This document shows positions 8,509 through 19,246 of a stretch of 64,000 bases of DNA, in pieces (positions within the stretch are counted from its first letter, which is position 1; the number at the start of each line of letters is the position of its first letter). A model generated the notes under the pieces. It was not told the DNA's origin, ran no database searches, and saw only the letters and a list, made by a program, of their open reading frames with translations. This DNA is from Afipia sp. 1NLS2 (GTDB lineage Bacteria > Pseudomonadota > Alphaproteobacteria > Rhizobiales > Xanthobacteraceae), in the NCBI RefSeq assembly GCF_000178995.1, contig NZ_ADVZ01000005.1, forward strand, positions 310,001 through 374,000. The letters are read 5' to 3'. A program made the position numbers and the translations under genes.

Positions 8509-9836
8509 TTACGGCGGCCCCTCAGCTTCGATTTGCGGATCAAGCCTTCATACTGGTGAGCCAGCATGTAGCCTTGTACCTGCGCGACCGTATCCATCGT
8601 CACGCTGACGACGATCAGGAGCGAGGTGCCGCCAAGATAGAACGGCACCGACGCATACGAGATCAGAATTTCCGGCACGAGACAGACGGCGGCAAGATAA
8701 ATCGCGCCGATCACCGTGATGCGGGACAGAACGTAATCGATATATTCCGCCGTGCGTTCACCCGGACGGATGCCGGGAATGAAGCCGCCGTGCTTCTTCA
8801 GATTGTCGGCCGTCTCGGTCGGGTTGAACACGATGGCCGTGTAGAAGAACGTGAAGAAGACGATCAGCGCCAGATACAGGATCAGGAACAGCGGACGCCC
8901 GTGGCCGAGCTGCGTCGTGAGCCACTGAAACCATTCCGGTCCCTTGCCCGCGTTGAAGCTCGCGATCGTGGTCGGCAGCAAGAGCAGCGACGACGCGAAG
9001 ATCGGCGGAATCACGCCCGAAGTGTTGAGCTTGAGCGGCAGATGCGAGGACTGCCCCTCGAACATCCGGTTGCCGACCTGACGCTTCGGATACTGGATCA
9101 GGAGGCGGCGCTGCGCGCGTTCGACGAACACGATCACCGCGATGACGACCACGGCCATGATCAGGATCGCGAGAATCACTACCGTCGACAGCGCGCCCTG
9201 ACGGCCGAGCTCGAGGGTGTTGGCGATCGCCGTCGGCAATTCGGCGACGATGCCCGCCATGATGATCAGCGAGATGCCGTTGCCGATGCCGCGCGAGGTC
9301 ACCTGCTCGCCGAGCCACATCAGGAACATGGTGCCACCGGTCAGCGTCACCGCCGTCGAGAGCAAGAAGAACATGCCCGGATTGGACACGACATTGCCCG
9401 CACCCTGCAAACCGATCGCGATGCCGTAGGCCTGGAACGCCGCGAGCACCACCGTGAGGTAGCGCGTGTACTGGTTGATGATCTTGCGGCCGGCCTCGCC
9501 TTCCTTCTTCAGCGCCTCGAGCTGCGGCGAAACCGTCTGCAGGAGCTGAATGATAATGGAGGCCGAGATGTAGGGCATGATGTTCAGCGCGAACACGGCC
9601 ATGCGGTCGATGCCGCCGCCGGAGAACATGTTGAACACGCCGAGAATGCCGCCCGCCTGCGACTTGAACACCTGACTCCAGACGCTCGGATCGATGCCCG
9701 GCAGCGGGATGTAAGTGCCCAGCCGATAAACAACGAGCGCACCTAGCGTAAACCAGATGCGCTTCTTGAGTTCGTCGGCTTTTGCAAACGAGGAGAAATT
9801 GAGATTGGCTGCGAGCTGTTCCGCTGCGGAGACCAT
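8505..9836 (-). CDS. secY: preprotein translocase subunit SecY
   Basis: 443-residue integral membrane protein forming the Sec protein-conducting channel with SecE and SecG. It has the ten-segment SecY pattern: plug region [39 protein letters not shown], cytosolic loops with [17 protein letters not shown], and the C-terminal [14 protein letters not shown] that contacts SecA and ribosomes. It lies in the spc operon after rplO and overlaps adk by ATGA. SecE is also encoded in the window (43718-43909). Confidence 0.98.
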   Translation of the reverse strand: MVSAAEQLAANLNFSSFAKADELKKRIWFTLGALVVYRLGTYIPLPGIDPSVWSQVFKSQAGGILGVFNMFSGGGIDRMAVFALNIMPYISASIIIQLLQTVSPQLEALKKEGEAGRKIINQYTRYLTVVLAAFQAYGIAIGLQGAGNVVSNPGMFFLLSTAVTLTGGTMFLMWLGEQVTSRGIGNGISLIIMAGIVAELPTAIANTLELGRQGALSTVVILAILIMAVVVIAVIVFVERAQRRLLIQYPKRQVGNRMFEGQSSHLPLKLNTSGVIPPIFASSLLLLPTTIASFNAGKGPEWFQWLTTQLGHGRPLFLILYLALIVFFTFFYTAIVFNPTETADNLKKHGGFIPGIRPGERTAEYIDYVLSRITVIGAIYLAAVCLVPEILISYASVPFYLGGTSLLIVVSVTMDTVAQVQGYMLAHQYEGLIRKSKLRGRRK

Positions 9837-9916
9837 TGAGTATCGGTCCTTTCACTTCATGACCGGCTTTCGCCCGCCATCGCCGTCTTGAGGTCAGTCA
9901 AGAGGTAGCAACGCAA

Positions 9917-9939
9917 ATGCCCGGCGCAATGCCGGGCAT
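9917..9939. repeat. REP-like intergenic palindrome (rplO-secY spacer)
   Basis: Perfect 9-bp inverted repeat ATGCCCGGC with loop GCAAT, just after the rplO stop. Same core as the copies at 19626 and 35749. Confidence 0.6.
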
Positions 9940-9945
9940 GATTCT

Positions 9946-10467
9946 TTAGGAAGCCTTCGCCTTCTTACCCTTCTTGGCGGCAGCCTTCTGGGCCGCCTCA
10001 TCCTTCGCCGGAGCGAGGATCTTCACCGAACCGCCGGCCTTCTCGACCGCCTCGATCGCCGACTTGGTGGCGCCGTGGACTTCGACGGTGATCTTGGACT
10101 TCAGTTCGCCACGGCCCAGCAGCCGAACGCCGCCCTTGGAGCGGCGCAGCACGCCGGACTTTACCAGCGACTCAGCGTTGATGGTGCCCTTGGCGTCGAG
10201 CTTCTTGGCGTCGATGGCTTCCTGCAAGCGGTCCAGGTTCACTTCCGACAGTTCGATGCGGAAGATGTTGTTGAACCCGCGCTTCGGCAGGCGGCGATGC
10301 AGCGGCATCTGGCCGCCTTCAAAGCCCTTGATGCGCACGCCAGAACGCGCGGTCTGGCCCTTGCCGCCGCGGCCGGATTGCTTGCCCTTGCCGGAGCCAA
10401 TGCCACGGCCGACGCGCATGCGCTTCTTGCGCGAGCCTTCGTTGTCGGCGATCTCATTGAGCTTCAT
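9946..10467 (-). CDS. rplO: 50S ribosomal protein L15
   Basis: 173-residue large-subunit assembly protein. The glycine and arginine-rich N-terminus ([28 protein letters not shown]) and the [14 protein letters not shown] block are diagnostic. The C-terminus extends beyond the bacterial core of about 145 residues with an Ala/Lys-rich tail ([16 protein letters not shown]), common in alphaproteobacteria. Spc operon position: after rpmD (11 bases) and before secY. Confidence 0.97.
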   Translation of the reverse strand: MKLNEIADNEGSRKKRMRVGRGIGSGKGKQSGRGGKGQTARSGVRIKGFEGGQMPLHRRLPKRGFNNIFRIELSEVNLDRLQEAIDAKKLDAKGTINAESLVKSGVLRRSKGGVRLLGRGELKSKITVEVHGATKSAIEAVEKAGGSVKILAPAKDEAAQKAAAKKGKKAKAS

Positions 10468-10478
10468 TGTCTTGTTCC

Positions 10479-10673
10479 TTACTTCTCGTCGACGACGCGA
10501 ACGAGGTGCTGAACCTTCGCGATCATGCCACGCACGGAAGGCGTATCCTGCAACTCCGAGACGCGGCCGATCTTGTTGAGGCGCAGACCGATCAGGGTCT
10601 CGCGCTGTGCTTTTTGACGGCGGATCGCGCTGCCGGTCTGTTCGACCTTGATGGTTTTTGCGGCCTTGGCCAT
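10479..10673 (-). CDS. rpmD: 50S ribosomal protein L30
   Basis: 64-residue protein of bacterial L30 length. [25 protein letters not shown] followed by [26 protein letters not shown] matches the whole family. The start is placed at the ATG of MAKAAKTI rather than at an upstream in-frame ATG, which would add five residues. It lies between rpsE and rplO with short gaps, in standard spc order. Confidence 0.96.
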   Translation of the reverse strand: MAKAAKTIKVEQTGSAIRRQKAQRETLIGLRLNKIGRVSELQDTPSVRGMIAKVQHLVRVVDEK

Positions 10674-10699
10674 TGTCCTAAACTCCAATCAGCGTCCGG

Positions 10700-11278
10700 T
10701 TAGTCCGCAGATGCCTCGGCATCGCCGCCGACGCGGCGCGCCTGAAGCGCGGAAACCTTGATGTTGCGGCGGTTGGCCACCGAGCGCGGCGAATCCTGGT
10801 GCTTCAGCGCGTCGAAGGTGGCGCGAACCATGTTGTAGGGGTTCGACGAACCGACCGACTTGGCGACGACGTCCTGGATGCCGAGCGTCTCGAATACGGC
10901 GCGCATCGGGCCGCCGGCGATGATGCCGGTACCGGCAGGTGCTGCACGCAGGTAGACGCGGCCGGCGCCGTGACGGCCAGCGATGTCGTGATGCAGCGTG
11001 CGGCCCTCGCGCAATGCGACGCGGGTCAGGTTGCGCTTGGCCGAGTCGGTTGCCTTGCGGATCGCCTCCGGCACTTCGCGAGCCTTGCCGTGGCCGAAGC
11101 CGACGCGGCCCTTCTGGTCGCCGATGACGACGAGTGCAGCAAAGCCGAAGCGCTTGCCGCCCTTCACCACCTTGGCGACGCGATTGATGTGGACGAGCTT
11201 GTCCACGAACTCGCTGTCGCGCTCTTCCCGATCCCGACCGCCCCGTTCGCGTCCACCGCGTTCGCGTTCAGCTGCCAT
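10700..11278 (-). CDS. rpsE: 30S ribosomal protein S5
   Basis: 192-residue small-subunit protein at the mRNA entry channel, important for fidelity. Core motifs: [42 protein letters not shown], the [19 protein letters not shown] loop and [16 protein letters not shown]. The N-terminus [21 protein letters not shown] is a charged alphaproteobacterial extension. The ATG at 11278 is preferred to a TTG four codons upstream. Confidence 0.97.
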   Translation of the reverse strand: MAAERERGGRERGGRDREERDSEFVDKLVHINRVAKVVKGGKRFGFAALVVIGDQKGRVGFGHGKAREVPEAIRKATDSAKRNLTRVALREGRTLHHDIAGRHGAGRVYLRAAPAGTGIIAGGPMRAVFETLGIQDVVAKSVGSSNPYNMVRATFDALKHQDSPRSVANRRNIKVSALQARRVGGDAEASAD

Positions 11279-11329
11279 TGTTCTGTCCAATCCTTGAGAG
11301 GCTCAAGCCTCTGTCCTTTGAAACCAAAA

Positions 11330-11692
11330 TTAGAAGCTCAGCCCGCTTTCGCGAGCCGCATCAGCCAGAGCCTTGACGCGACCGTGGTAGAGATAGCCAC
11401 CACGATCGAAAATGACTTCCTTCACACCGTTCTTCACGGCGCGCTCCGCGAGGAGCTTGCCGACAGCCTTCGCCGCATCGATGTCGGCGCCGGTCTTGCC
11501 GGTGTCGCGCATCGTCTTTTCCAGCGAAGAAGCGGACGCGAGCGTCTCGCCCTTCAGGTCGTCGATGACCTGAGCGTAGATGTGCTTCGACGAGCGAAAC
11601 ACCGAGAGGCGCGGACGGCCGCCAGCATTGCGGCGCAGGGAATTGCGCACGCGCTGCTTGCGCCGGGCATTCGTGACCTTGAGTTTCGACAT
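11330..11692 (-). CDS. rplR: 50S ribosomal protein L18
   Basis: 120-residue 5S rRNA-binding protein of the central protuberance. Motifs [31 protein letters not shown] and [26 protein letters not shown] are complete. It works with L5, also encoded here, to anchor 5S rRNA. It starts 11 bases after the rplF stop and ends 51 bases before the S5 start. Confidence 0.97.
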   Translation of the reverse strand: MSKLKVTNARRKQRVRNSLRRNAGGRPRLSVFRSSKHIYAQVIDDLKGETLASASSLEKTMRDTGKTGADIDAAKAVGKLLAERAVKNGVKEVIFDRGGYLYHGRVKALADAARESGLSF

Positions 11693-11703
11693 GACCGGCT
11701 CCG

Positions 11704-12237
11704 TTACTTCTTCTTGCCTTCCTTGCGGAAGATAAATTCGTTGGCGTACTTCACGCCCTTGCCCTTGTAAGGCTCAGGCGGGCGATAGCCGCGAATCTCG
11801 GCCGCAACCTGGCCGACGCGCTGGCTGTCGTTGCCGACGATGGTGATTTCCGTGGGCTTCGGCACCGTGATCGTGATGCCTTCCGGGATCGGATAAATCA
11901 CGTCATGGCTGTAACCGAGCGAGAGCTGCAGGTTCTTGCCCTGCAAAGCCGCGCGGTAGCCGACGCCGGTGATTTCCAGCTTCTTCTCGAAACCCTTGGT
12001 GACGCCCTCGACGAGGTTCGCGATCTGGGCACGCGCGGTGCCGTACAGCGACTGCGCGCGCTTGGTCTCGAAGCGCGGTGCGACGCGGATCACGTTGTCC
12101 TTCAGTTCCACCGACACGTCGTCGTGCACGGTGAACTGCAGAGCGCCTTTCGGGCCCTTCACCTTGACGGTCTGACCGTCGATATTCGCGGTGACGCCCG
12201 AGGCGATCGCGACGGGCCGTTTGCCTACGCGTGACAT
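11704..12237 (-). CDS. rplF: 50S ribosomal protein L6
   Basis: 177-residue two-domain large-subunit protein beside the factor-binding site. [15 protein letters not shown] opens the first domain, and the C-terminal signature with [26 protein letters not shown] is intact. Standard position between rpsH (13 bases) and rplR. Confidence 0.97.
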   Translation of the reverse strand: MSRVGKRPVAIASGVTANIDGQTVKVKGPKGALQFTVHDDVSVELKDNVIRVAPRFETKRAQSLYGTARAQIANLVEGVTKGFEKKLEITGVGYRAALQGKNLQLSLGYSHDVIYPIPEGITITVPKPTEITIVGNDSQRVGQVAAEIRGYRPPEPYKGKGVKYANEFIFRKEGKKK

Positions 12238-12250
12238 CTTCTATCCTTCC

Positions 12251-12649
12251 TCAGAACACCGTGAAGAGAATTTCGCCACCCACGTTCGCGTCGCGCGCGG
12301 CGTGGTCGGCCATGATTCCCTTCGGCGTCGACAGCACCGAAATGCCCAGGCCGTTCTTGACGCGCGGCAGGTTCTTCACCGACGCGTAAACCCGGCGGCC
12401 CGGCTTCGACACGCGCTCGATCTCCTTGATGACCGGCTCGCCGTCGAAATACTTCAGCTCGATCTCAAGCTCGTTGTGGCCGCTCTTGTGCTCGACGCTG
12501 GCGTAGCCGCGGATGTAACCCTCGGACTTCAGCACTTCGAGAACGTTGGCGCGCATCTTCGAGCCCGGGGTCGAAACCTTGGACTTGGAGCGCATCTGCG
12601 CGTTGCGGATGCGGGTGATGAGATCGCTGATCGGATCGTGCGTTGACAT
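12251..12649 (-). CDS. rpsH: 30S ribosomal protein S8
   Basis: 132-residue primary 16S rRNA-binding protein; in enterobacteria it also represses the spc operon. [21 protein letters not shown] at the N-terminus and [34 protein letters not shown] at the C-terminus are family-typical. GAGGGG lies just before the ATG. It is 10 bases after rpsN. Whether it autoregulates here cannot be read from the sequence. Confidence 0.97.
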   Translation of the reverse strand: MSTHDPISDLITRIRNAQMRSKSKVSTPGSKMRANVLEVLKSEGYIRGYASVEHKSGHNELEIELKYFDGEPVIKEIERVSKPGRRVYASVKNLPRVKNGLGISVLSTPKGIMADHAARDANVGGEILFTVF

Positions 12650-12659
12650 GCGCCCCTCC

Positions 12660-12965
12660 TTACCAGCTCGACTTGACGAGACCCGGGATCAGGCCCCGGG
12701 AACCGAAGTCACGGATCGCGATGCGGCTCATCTTGGTCTTGCGATAGACCGCATGAGGCCGGCCGCTGATCTCGCAGCGATTCTTGATGCGGGTCGCAGA
12801 CGAATTGCGCGGCATCTCGGCAAGCTTGATGGTTGCGGCAAAGCGCTCTTCCATCGGCTTCGTCTTGTCGGAGATGATCGCCTTCAGCCGCGCGCGCTTG
12901 GCGGCGGCATTCTTCGTCATCTTCTGACGCCGGTTATTCTTCTCGATCGAACTCTTCTTAGCCAT
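12660..12965 (-). CDS. rpsN: 30S ribosomal protein S14 (zinc-independent form)
   Basis: 101-residue small-subunit head protein. The long form lacks the paired CxxC zinc ligands of the short S14, having a single Cys in [35 protein letters not shown]. The N-terminal basic helix KKNNRRQKM-type region is present. Lies between rplE (48 bases) and rpsH (10 bases). Confidence 0.97.
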   Translation of the reverse strand: MAKKSSIEKNNRRQKMTKNAAAKRARLKAIISDKTKPMEERFAATIKLAEMPRNSSATRIKNRCEISGRPHAVYRKTKMSRIAIRDFGSRGLIPGLVKSSW

Positions 12966-13013
12966 TCGATAGTCTCCATACCTTTCCGCGTCTGAAACGC
13001 CTGGCTCAGCGTC

Positions 13014-13571
13014 TCACTGCCGGAACGGGAAATTGAATGCGGTCAACAGCGCCCTCGCCTGCTCGTCGTTGGCGGCGGTGGTGCAAACCGTGATGTCCAT
13101 GCCCCAGGTCTCGCCCGACTTGTCGTAGTCGATTTCCGGGAACACGATGTGCTCTTTCAGGCCGAGCGAATAGTTGCCGCGGCCGTCGAAGCTCTTGGGG
13201 TTGAGGCCACGGAAGTCGCGCACGCGCGGCAGGGCCACATTGATGAGGCGGTCGATGAATTCGTACATCTTCGCCTTGCGCAGCGTGACCTTGGCGCCGA
13301 TGGCCTGGCCTTCGCGCAGCTTGAAGGTCGCGATCGCCTTGCGCGAATGGGTGACGACCGGCTTCTGACCGGCGATCAGCGCGAGATCGTTCGCTGCCAG
13401 CTCGACCTTCTTGCGGTCGTTGACGGCCTCGCCGATGCCCATGTTGAGCACGACCTTCTCCAGACGCGGAACCTGCATCGCATTGGTGAGGCCGAACTGC
13501 TCGGTCAGCTTGCCGCGGATGTCGCGGTCATACACCGTGCGCAGGCGCGGAATATATGCATTCTCAGCCAT
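13014..13571 (-). CDS. rplE: 50S ribosomal protein L5
   Basis: 185-residue 5S rRNA-binding protein that touches P-site tRNA and S13. Motifs: [51 protein letters not shown] and [24 protein letters not shown]. The ATG at 13571 overlaps the end of rplX by eight bases, indicating coupled translation. A longer reading frame upstream has no family similarity. Confidence 0.97.
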   Translation of the reverse strand: MAENAYIPRLRTVYDRDIRGKLTEQFGLTNAMQVPRLEKVVLNMGIGEAVNDRKKVELAANDLALIAGQKPVVTHSRKAIATFKLREGQAIGAKVTLRKAKMYEFIDRLINVALPRVRDFRGLNPKSFDGRGNYSLGLKEHIVFPEIDYDKSGETWGMDITVCTTAANDEQARALLTAFNFPFRQ

Positions 13572-13878
13572 CGATCTCAGCTCCCGAGCTCTTGGCGATG
13601 CGCACCTTGGTGCCATCCTTCTGAATCTTGAAACCGACGCGGGTCGGCTTGCCGTCCTTGCCGACGAGCGCGATGTTCGACAGGTGGATCGGGCTCTCCT
13701 TGGAGATGATGCCGCCCTCCTGCTGCTGCGTCTGCTTCTGGTGACGCTTCACCAGATTGACGCCACGAACCAGCGCGCGGCCTTCCGACGGACGCACTTC
13801 AAACACTTCGCCGGTACGACCCTTGTCGCGGCCGGTCAGAACGATAACCTTGTCGCCTTTGCGGATCTTGGCGGCCAT
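13564..13878 (-). CDS. rplX: 50S ribosomal protein L24
   Basis: 104-residue assembly-initiator protein binding 23S domain I near the exit tunnel. The KOW motif is visible ([22 protein letters not shown]), then [30 protein letters not shown]. The ATG at 13878 shares its A with the last base of the rplN stop (TAATG), and the 3' end overlaps rplE by eight bases, so rplN-rplX-rplE are tightly coupled. Confidence 0.97.
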   Translation of the reverse strand: MAAKIRKGDKVIVLTGRDKGRTGEVFEVRPSEGRALVRGVNLVKRHQKQTQQQEGGIISKESPIHLSNIALVGKDGKPTRVGFKIQKDGTKVRIAKSSGAEIDG

Positions 13879-14246
13879 TACAGCACCTCCGGCGCGAGCG
13901 AGATGATCTTCATGTGGTTCTTGGCGCGCAGCTCGCGCGGCACGGGCCCGAAGATACGGGTGCCGACCGGCTCGGACTGGTTGTTCACCAGCACGGCGGC
14001 GTTGCGGTCGAAACGGATCACCGAACCGTCGGCGCGGCGAATGTCCTTCGCAACACGCACGACCACGGCCTTCATCACGTCGCCCTTCTTCACCTTTCCG
14101 CGCGGAATGGCTTCCTTGATGGACACGACGATGATGTCGCCAACGGTGGCGTAACGGCGCTTGGAGCCTCCAAGCACCTTGATGCACATGACACGGCGCG
14201 CGCCGGAATTATCGGCCACGTCGAGGTTGGTCTGCATCTGAATCAT
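13878..14246 (-). CDS. rplN: 50S ribosomal protein L14
   Basis: 122-residue large-subunit protein at the subunit interface. [27 protein letters not shown], the [22 protein letters not shown] block and [28 protein letters not shown] cover the whole family. It overlaps rplX by one base. The 119-base spacer from rpsQ holds a degenerate repeat. Confidence 0.98.
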   Translation of the reverse strand: MIQMQTNLDVADNSGARRVMCIKVLGGSKRRYATVGDIIVVSIKEAIPRGKVKKGDVMKAVVVRVAKDIRRADGSVIRFDRNAAVLVNNQSEPVGTRIFGPVPRELRAKNHMKIISLAPEVL

Positions 14247-14267
14247 TGATGCACCTCGTCCTCTTTC

Positions 14268-14325
14268 TATGCGCTAGAGCGCTTAACAGCACGATCCCGA
14301 AATCGGTTTTCGTGCCTATTTCAAA
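14268..14325. repeat. degenerate Rhizobiales intergenic palindrome (rpsQ-rplN spacer)
   Basis: The spacer contains GCGCTAGAGCGCTTAAC followed by CACGATCCCGAAATCGGTTTTCGTG, split here as an imperfect palindrome with CACGA and TCGTG ends. GATCCCGAAA and CGGTTTTCG blocks are typical of a mobile intergenic repeat family widespread in Bradyrhizobium and relatives. Recognised by eye and from memory of that family. Confidence 0.45.
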
Positions 14326-14365
14326 CGGTTTGCCCGAAAGCCATCCGGCGGATGCCGGACGTTTC

Positions 14366-14614
14366 TCAAGCGGTTTTCTTCTCTTCGCCCCGGACAACCG
14401 TCCAGCGCTTCAACTTCGAGAGCGGCTTGCTCTCCTCGATCCAGACCGTGTCACCCGCCTTGAACTGATTGTTCTCGTCGTGCGCATGGTAGTTCTTGGA
14501 CCGGCGAATGGTCTTCTTGTAGATCGGATGGGTGAAGCGGCGGTCGACACGCACGACAACTGTCTTGTCCTGCTTGTCGCTGACGACGACGCCCTGGAGA
14601 GTACGCTTCGGCAT
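14366..14614 (-). CDS. rpsQ: 30S ribosomal protein S17
   Basis: 82-residue primary 16S-binding protein of OB fold. [47 protein letters not shown] and [18 protein letters not shown] match the family throughout, split here only by my choice of excerpt. It follows rpmC by 12 bases and ends the S10-type run of closely packed genes before a 119-base gap to rplN. Confidence 0.97.
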   Translation of the reverse strand: MPKRTLQGVVVSDKQDKTVVVRVDRRFTHPIYKKTIRRSKNYHAHDENNQFKAGDTVWIEESKPLSKLKRWTVVRGEEKKTA

Positions 14615-14626
14615 CTGGCTCGCCCC

Positions 14627-14839
14627 TTACTTCTTCTTGCTGTCCGCGGCGCGTTTCTGCGCAGCGATGGTCTTGATGCGTGCGATCTCGCGGCGGGCTT
14701 CGCGCAGGCGCGAGGTGTTCTCGAGCTGGCCGGTCGCCCGCTGGAAGCGCAGGTTGAACCGCTCCTTCTTCAGATTGAGGATCGCATCCTCCATCTGGTC
14801 GGCGCTCATCGCACGGACGTCTTCAGCTTTGTGTGCCAT
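14627..14839 (-). CDS. rpmC: 50S ribosomal protein L29
   Basis: 70-residue protein near the tunnel exit that forms part of the docking site for SRP and trigger factor with L23. The two-helix pattern is clear: [20 protein letters not shown] then [27 protein letters not shown]. The ATG at 14839 (MAHKAEDV) is chosen; the frame extends further upstream but overlaps rplP. Four bases separate it from the rplP stop. Confidence 0.97.
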   Translation of the reverse strand: MAHKAEDVRAMSADQMEDAILNLKKERFNLRFQRATGQLENTSRLREARREIARIKTIAAQKRAADSKKK

Positions 14840-14843
14840 CTCG

Positions 14844-15257
14844 TTACTCCGCGATGCGCGCAACGAAGCGCGTCTTGATCGGAAGCTTGGCGGCAGCGAG
14901 CGACAGCGCCTCACGCGCGATCTGGTCGTTGACACCATCGATCTCGAACAGGATACGGCCCGGCTTCACCCGCGCCACCCACAATTCCGGCGAACCCTTG
15001 CCCGAGCCCATGCGGACTTCGGCAGGCTTCTTCGACACCGGAAGATCGGGAAACACGCGGATCCACACGCGACCGACACGCTTCATGTGACGGGTCAGCG
15101 CGCGGCGCGCGGCTTCGATCTGGCGCGCAGTGATGCGCTCCGGCGCCATCGCCTTCAGGCCGAACTGGCCGAAGGACAACGTCGCGCCCGACGAGGCGAC
15201 GCCGTGGATACGGCCCTTATGCGCCTTGCGGAACTTCGTCTTCTTGGGTTGCATCAT
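14844..15257 (-). CDS. rplP: 50S ribosomal protein L16
   Basis: 137-residue protein at the A-site side of the peptidyl-transferase region. [40 protein letters not shown] and the conserved [19 protein letters not shown] loop with its functional arginine are present. The first two codons are both Met; either could start. It lies between rpsC (34 bases) and rpmC. Confidence 0.97.
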   Translation of the reverse strand: MMQPKKTKFRKAHKGRIHGVASSGATLSFGQFGLKAMAPERITARQIEAARRALTRHMKRVGRVWIRVFPDLPVSKKPAEVRMGSGKGSPELWVARVKPGRILFEIDGVNDQIAREALSLAAAKLPIKTRFVARIAE

Positions 15258-15291
15258 GGCTTTACGCCCTCAAACCTTCTTCTTTATGCGA

Positions 15292-15996
15292 TCAAGCAGC
15301 GTCGCGACGCGAACGGCTGTCACCGCCGCTGGTGTCGTTCAGGCGCTTGTCCTGTGCCATCGGATCGTGCTCGAGGATCTCGCCCTTGAAGAGCCAGACC
15401 TTCACGCCGCAGGTGCCGAACGTGGTGAATGCGGTCGCCACGCCGTAATCAATGTCCGCGCGCAGCGTGTGCAGCGGCACGCGGCCTTCACGATACCATT
15501 CCATGCGCGCGATTTCCGCGCCGCCGAGACGGCCCGAGCAATTGATACGAATGCCCTGGGCGCCAAGACGCATCGCCGACTGAACCGCACGCTTCATCGC
15601 ACGGCGGAACGCCACGCGACGCTCGAGCTGCTGGGCAATCGATTCGGCCACCAGCGTCGCGTCGAGTTCCGGCTTGCGGATTTCGACGATGTTGATGACG
15701 ACGTCGGACTGGGTGATTTCCGCGACCTTCTTCTTCAGCTTGTCGATGTCGGCGCCCTTCTTGCCGATCACCACGCCGGGGCGCGCCGAGTAAACCGAAA
15801 CGCGGCACTTCTTGTGCGGGCGCTCGATCACGATGCGCGCCACGGCCGCCTGCTTCAGTTCCTTCATCAGCACTTCGCGAATGCGCACGTCCTCGTGGAG
15901 GAGCTTGGCGTATTCGCCCTTGCCGGCGAACCAACGGGAATCCCAGGTCCGGTTGATGCCGAGACGCAGCCCGATTGGATTGATCTTCTGACCCAT
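15292..15996 (-). CDS. rpsC: 30S ribosomal protein S3
   Basis: 234-residue small-subunit protein at the mRNA entry tunnel with helicase function. [23 protein letters not shown] begins the protein; the KH domain [18 protein letters not shown] and the C-terminal [35 protein letters not shown] are intact. An in-frame 17-residue upstream extension is rejected since family members start at MGQK. A charged Arg/Asp tail follows the core. Confidence 0.97.
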   Translation of the reverse strand: MGQKINPIGLRLGINRTWDSRWFAGKGEYAKLLHEDVRIREVLMKELKQAAVARIVIERPHKKCRVSVYSARPGVVIGKKGADIDKLKKKVAEITQSDVVINIVEIRKPELDATLVAESIAQQLERRVAFRRAMKRAVQSAMRLGAQGIRINCSGRLGGAEIARMEWYREGRVPLHTLRADIDYGVATAFTTFGTCGVKVWLFKGEILEHDPMAQDKRLNDTSGGDSRSRRDAA

Positions 15997-16012
15997 CGTT
16001 TTCTCCTGCGCC

Positions 16013-16399
16013 TTAGGCGCTCGCCTCGGCTTCGACCTGACGAACAACGATCGTCAACTGCGAGAACGGTTTATAGACACGGCCCGAACGGCCACGGCCG
16101 CGCGGTGCGAAACGCTTCATGACGATGCCGTTGCCGACATGCGCCTCAGCCACGACCAGCGCGTCGACATCGAGATCGTGATTGTTCTCGGCGTTGGCGA
16201 TTGCCGATTCCAGGCACTTCTTGACGTCACCGGCGATCCGCTTGCGCGAGAACTGCAGGTCGGCGAGCGCGGAAGCAGCCTTCTTGCCGCGGATCAACTG
16301 CGCGACAAGGTTGAGCTTCTGCGGGCTCACGCGAAGCATGCGGGCAACCGCCTTTGCTTCATTCTCCGAAAGGGCGCGTTCGCGCTTTGGTTTGCTCAT
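16013..16399 (-). CDS. rplV: 50S ribosomal protein L22
   Basis: 128-residue protein whose beta hairpin lines the exit tunnel and contributes to macrolide response. Family blocks [37 protein letters not shown] and the loop [33 protein letters not shown] are intact, with no deletion in the hairpin tip. Lies 10 bases downstream of rpsS and 16 bases upstream of rpsC. Confidence 0.97.
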   Translation of the reverse strand: MSKPKRERALSENEAKAVARMLRVSPQKLNLVAQLIRGKKAASALADLQFSRKRIAGDVKKCLESAIANAENNHDLDVDALVVAEAHVGNGIVMKRFAPRGRGRSGRVYKPFSQLTIVVRQVEAEASA

Positions 16400-16409
16400 G
16401 ACTTAGTCC

Positions 16410-16688
16410 TCAAGCCTTCTTGGCTTTCTTATCGCCCGAATGGCCATGGAAAGTGCGGGTCGGCGAGAACTCGCCGAACTTGTGGCCGACCATTTCCTCG
16501 TTCACGGCGACCGGAACGTGCTTCTGGCCGTTGTAGACGCCGAAGGTCAGACCCACGAACTGCGGCAGGATCGTCGAGCGACGGCTCCAGATCTTGATGA
16601 CGTCGTGACGGCCGCTCGCGCGCGCTGCATCTGCCTTCTTGAGCAGAGAGCCTTCAACGAACGGGCCTTTCCAGACTGAACGTACCAT
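16410..16688 (-). CDS. rpsS: 30S ribosomal protein S19
   Basis: 92-residue small-subunit head protein that pairs with S13. [41 protein letters not shown] and [25 protein letters not shown] match the family end to end. Twelve bases follow the rplB stop. Standard S10 operon position. Confidence 0.98.
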   Translation of the reverse strand: MVRSVWKGPFVEGSLLKKADAARASGRHDVIKIWSRRSTILPQFVGLTFGVYNGQKHVPVAVNEEMVGHKFGEFSPTRTFHGHSGDKKAKKA

Positions 16689-16700
16689 GTCCGGCGATCC

Positions 16701-17537
16701 TTACTTCTTCTTCCGCTTGTGGCGGCTGATGAGAATGAACTTGTTGGTCGACTTGTTCGTGCGGGTCTTCTTGCCCTTGGTCGGCTTGCCCCACGGGGTG
16801 ACCGGGTGACGGCCGCCCGAGGTGCGGCCTTCGCCGCCGCCGTGCGGATGGTCGATCGGGTTCATGACGACGCCGCGGTTGTGCGGGCGACGGCCCATCC
16901 AACGCTTGCGGCCGGCCTTGCCGATCGAGGTATTCATGTGGTCCGGGTTCGACACCGCACCGATGGTCGCGGTGCAGCGGCCATGGACCATGCGCTGCTC
17001 GCCCGAGTTCAGGCGCAGGATGACGTAGTCGTGGTCGCGACCGACGATCTGGGCGTAGGTGCCCGCCGAGCGCGCCATCTGGCCGCCCTTGCCGATCTTC
17101 ATCTCGACGTTATGGACAATCGTTCCGACCGGCATGTTGCCCATCGGCATGACGTTGCCCGGCTTCACGTCGACGTAGTTGCCGGCGATCACGGTGTCGC
17201 CCACGGCCAGACGCTGCGGCGCCAGGATGTAGGACTGCTCGCCGTCGGCGTACTTGATCAGCGCGATGAACGCGGTGCGGTTCGGATCGTATTCGAGCCG
17301 TTCCACGGTCGCGGCGACATCGACCTTGGTGCGCTTGAAGTCGACCAGACGATAGGTCTTCTTGTGACCGCCGCCACGGAAACGCACGGTGATGCGGCCG
17401 GTGTTGCCACGGCCACCGTTCGAATGCTTGCCCTCGGTGAGCACCTTGACCGGCTTGCCCTTATAGAGGGCCGAACGGTCGACCATCACCAATTGGCGCT
17501 GGCCGGGCGTCGTGGGGTTGAATGTTTTCAATGCCAT
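16701..17537 (-). CDS. rplB: 50S ribosomal protein L2
   Basis: 278-residue large-subunit protein essential for subunit association and the peptidyl-transferase centre. The N-terminal [15 protein letters not shown], central RNA-binding region ([19 protein letters not shown]) and the catalytic-region histidine in [32 protein letters not shown] are present. Length is standard. Confidence 0.98.
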   Translation of the reverse strand: MALKTFNPTTPGQRQLVMVDRSALYKGKPVKVLTEGKHSNGGRGNTGRITVRFRGGGHKKTYRLVDFKRTKVDVAATVERLEYDPNRTAFIALIKYADGEQSYILAPQRLAVGDTVIAGNYVDVKPGNVMPMGNMPVGTIVHNVEMKIGKGGQMARSAGTYAQIVGRDHDYVILRLNSGEQRMVHGRCTATIGAVSNPDHMNTSIGKAGRKRWMGRRPHNRGVVMNPIDHPHGGGEGRTSGGRHPVTPWGKPTKGKKTRTNKSTNKFILISRHKRKKK

Positions 17538-17548
17538 CGTCGTAAACC

Positions 17549-17848
17549 TTACAGTCCGGTGGTCACGTCGATGCGGTGGCCCTCTTCGAGGGTCACGACA
17601 GCGCGCTTGGTATCAGACTGAGAGCCGAACTGGCCGCGGAAGACCTTGGTCTTGCCCTTGCGGACCAGCGTATTGACGCCCTTCACCTTGACGTCGAACA
17701 GCTTCTCAACCGCTTCCTTGATCTGCGGCTTGGTCGCCTTCGCGGCAACCTTGAACACAACCTTGTTGTGCTCGGACGCCGCCGTCGCCTTCTCGGTGAT
17801 CACCGGAGCGACGATGATGTCGTAATGGCGCGAGTCCTGAGTGCTCAT
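17549..17848 (-). CDS. rplW: 50S ribosomal protein L23
   Basis: 99-residue tunnel-exit protein and docking site for trigger factor and [21 protein letters not shown] and [38 protein letters not shown] are family-diagnostic. It overlaps the rplD stop by four bases (ATGA), so the two are translationally coupled, and lies 11 bases upstream of rplB. Confidence 0.97.
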   Translation of the reverse strand: MSTQDSRHYDIIVAPVITEKATAASEHNKVVFKVAAKATKPQIKEAVEKLFDVKVKGVNTLVRKGKTKVFRGQFGSQSDTKRAVVTLEEGHRIDVTTGL

Positions 17849-18465
17849 TTGAAGCGCGCCTCCAACGCGTCCACCGCGGCCTTCGTCAGCACCAGCTTCT
17901 GACGGCGCAGGATGTCATAGACGTTGATGCCCTGGATCGGCAGCACGTCGATGTGCGGAATGTTGCGGGCAGCCTGTGCAAAGCCGTTGTTCACTTCGGC
18001 GCCGTCGACAATCAGCGCGCTGGTCAGGCCGAGGCCCGAGAAGTGAGCGATCAGCGCCTTGGTCTTGGCGTCCTTCAGTTCGGCGTTGTCGATCACGACG
18101 AGACCGCCGTCCTTCGCCTTCGCCGACAAAGCGTGACGCAGGCCGAGTGCACGAACCTTCTTCGGCAGATCATGCGCATGGCTGCGCACGACGGGACCGA
18201 ATGCGCGGCCACCGCCACGGAACTGCGGCACGCGGGCCGAGCCGTGACGAGCACCGCCGGTGCCCTTCTGCTTGTACATCTTCTTGCCGGTGCGCCAGAC
18301 TTCCGCACGGCCCTTGGCCTTGTGCGTACCGGCCTGACGCTTGGCGAGCTGCCAGTTGACGACGCGCTGGATGATGTCCTTGCGCGGCTCGAGACCGAAG
18401 ATCTCGTCCGACAGGTTCACCGAACCGGCAGCCTTGCCCTCAAGAGTTGTGACGTTCAGTTCCAT
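17845..18465 (-). CDS. rplD: 50S ribosomal protein L4
   Basis: 206-residue tunnel protein; in E. coli it also represses the S10 operon. The basic loop [30 protein letters not shown] is present. The ATG at 18465 overlaps the rplC stop by one base (TGATG) with GAGG seven bases before; a GTG one codon upstream is the alternative. It overlaps rplW by four bases. Autoregulation is not testable here. Confidence 0.96.
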   Translation of the reverse strand: MELNVTTLEGKAAGSVNLSDEIFGLEPRKDIIQRVVNWQLAKRQAGTHKAKGRAEVWRTGKKMYKQKGTGGARHGSARVPQFRGGGRAFGPVVRSHAHDLPKKVRALGLRHALSAKAKDGGLVVIDNAELKDAKTKALIAHFSGLGLTSALIVDGAEVNNGFAQAARNIPHIDVLPIQGINVYDILRRQKLVLTKAAVDALEARFK

Positions 18466-19196
18466 CACGCGCCCTCCCCGGCAGTCGCTTCTGCAGCAGG
18501 AGCAGCCTTCTCGCCGCCTTCGGCGAGCTTGAACTTGCCCGGCTTCGCAGCTTCCTTCGGAAGCGGCTTCTTCACGGCATCGCGCACGGTGATCCAGCCG
18601 CCCTTCGAACCAGGAACGGCACCCTCGACGAGCAGCAGGCCGCGCTCGACATCGGTCTGGACCACGCGCAGGTTCAGCGTGGTGATGCGATCGACACCCA
18701 TATGACCGGGCATCTTCTTGTTCTTGAAGGTCTTGCCCGGGTCCTGACGGCCACCGGTCGAACCGATCGAACGGTGCGAAACCGAGACGCCGTGGGTGGC
18801 GCGCAGACCGCCGAAATTCCAGCGCTTCATACCGCCCGCGAAGCCCTTACCGACCGAAGTGCCGGTGACATCGACGAACTGGCCGGCAACGAAGTGATCG
18901 GCAGTGATTTCAGCACCAACCGGGATCACCGCATCGTCACTGACGCGGAATTCCACGACCTTGCGCTTGGGCTCGACCTTGGCGACCGCGAACTGTCCGC
19001 GTTCGGCCTTCGGCATGTAAACGGACTTGCGAGCGCCCGAACCGAGCTGCAGCGCGGTATAGCCGTTCTTGTCCTTGGTGCGGTGGCCGACAACCTGACA
19101 GTTGCCCAGCTTCAGCACGGTCACAGGAATATGTTCGCCGGCCTCAGTAAAGACCCGCGTCATCCCGACCTTTTGTGCGATCACTCCGGAGCGCAT
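18465..19196 (-). CDS. rplC: 50S ribosomal protein L3
   Basis: 243-residue early assembly protein reaching the peptidyl-transferase centre. [20 protein letters not shown] opens it. The long finger with [34 protein letters not shown] and [17 protein letters not shown] are conserved. The Ala/Glu/Gly-rich C-terminal 30 residues exceed the enterobacterial length, as usual in this order. It lies 50 bases after rpsJ. Confidence 0.97.
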   Translation of the reverse strand: MRSGVIAQKVGMTRVFTEAGEHIPVTVLKLGNCQVVGHRTKDKNGYTALQLGSGARKSVYMPKAERGQFAVAKVEPKRKVVEFRVSDDAVIPVGAEITADHFVAGQFVDVTGTSVGKGFAGGMKRWNFGGLRATHGVSVSHRSIGSTGGRQDPGKTFKNKKMPGHMGVDRITTLNLRVVQTDVERGLLLVEGAVPGSKGGWITVRDAVKKPLPKEAAKPGKFKLAEGGEKAAPAAEATAGEGA

Positions 19197-19246
19197 CGGC
19201 GTGCTTCCTATTCTTTCTGTCCGACAGGCGGACTAACGTACAAGTT

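Noticed and set aside
13564-14187. A longer L24 starting at 14187
   Set aside because: The extra residues overlap rplN in another frame and lack similarity to L24; the ATG at 13878 fits the family.
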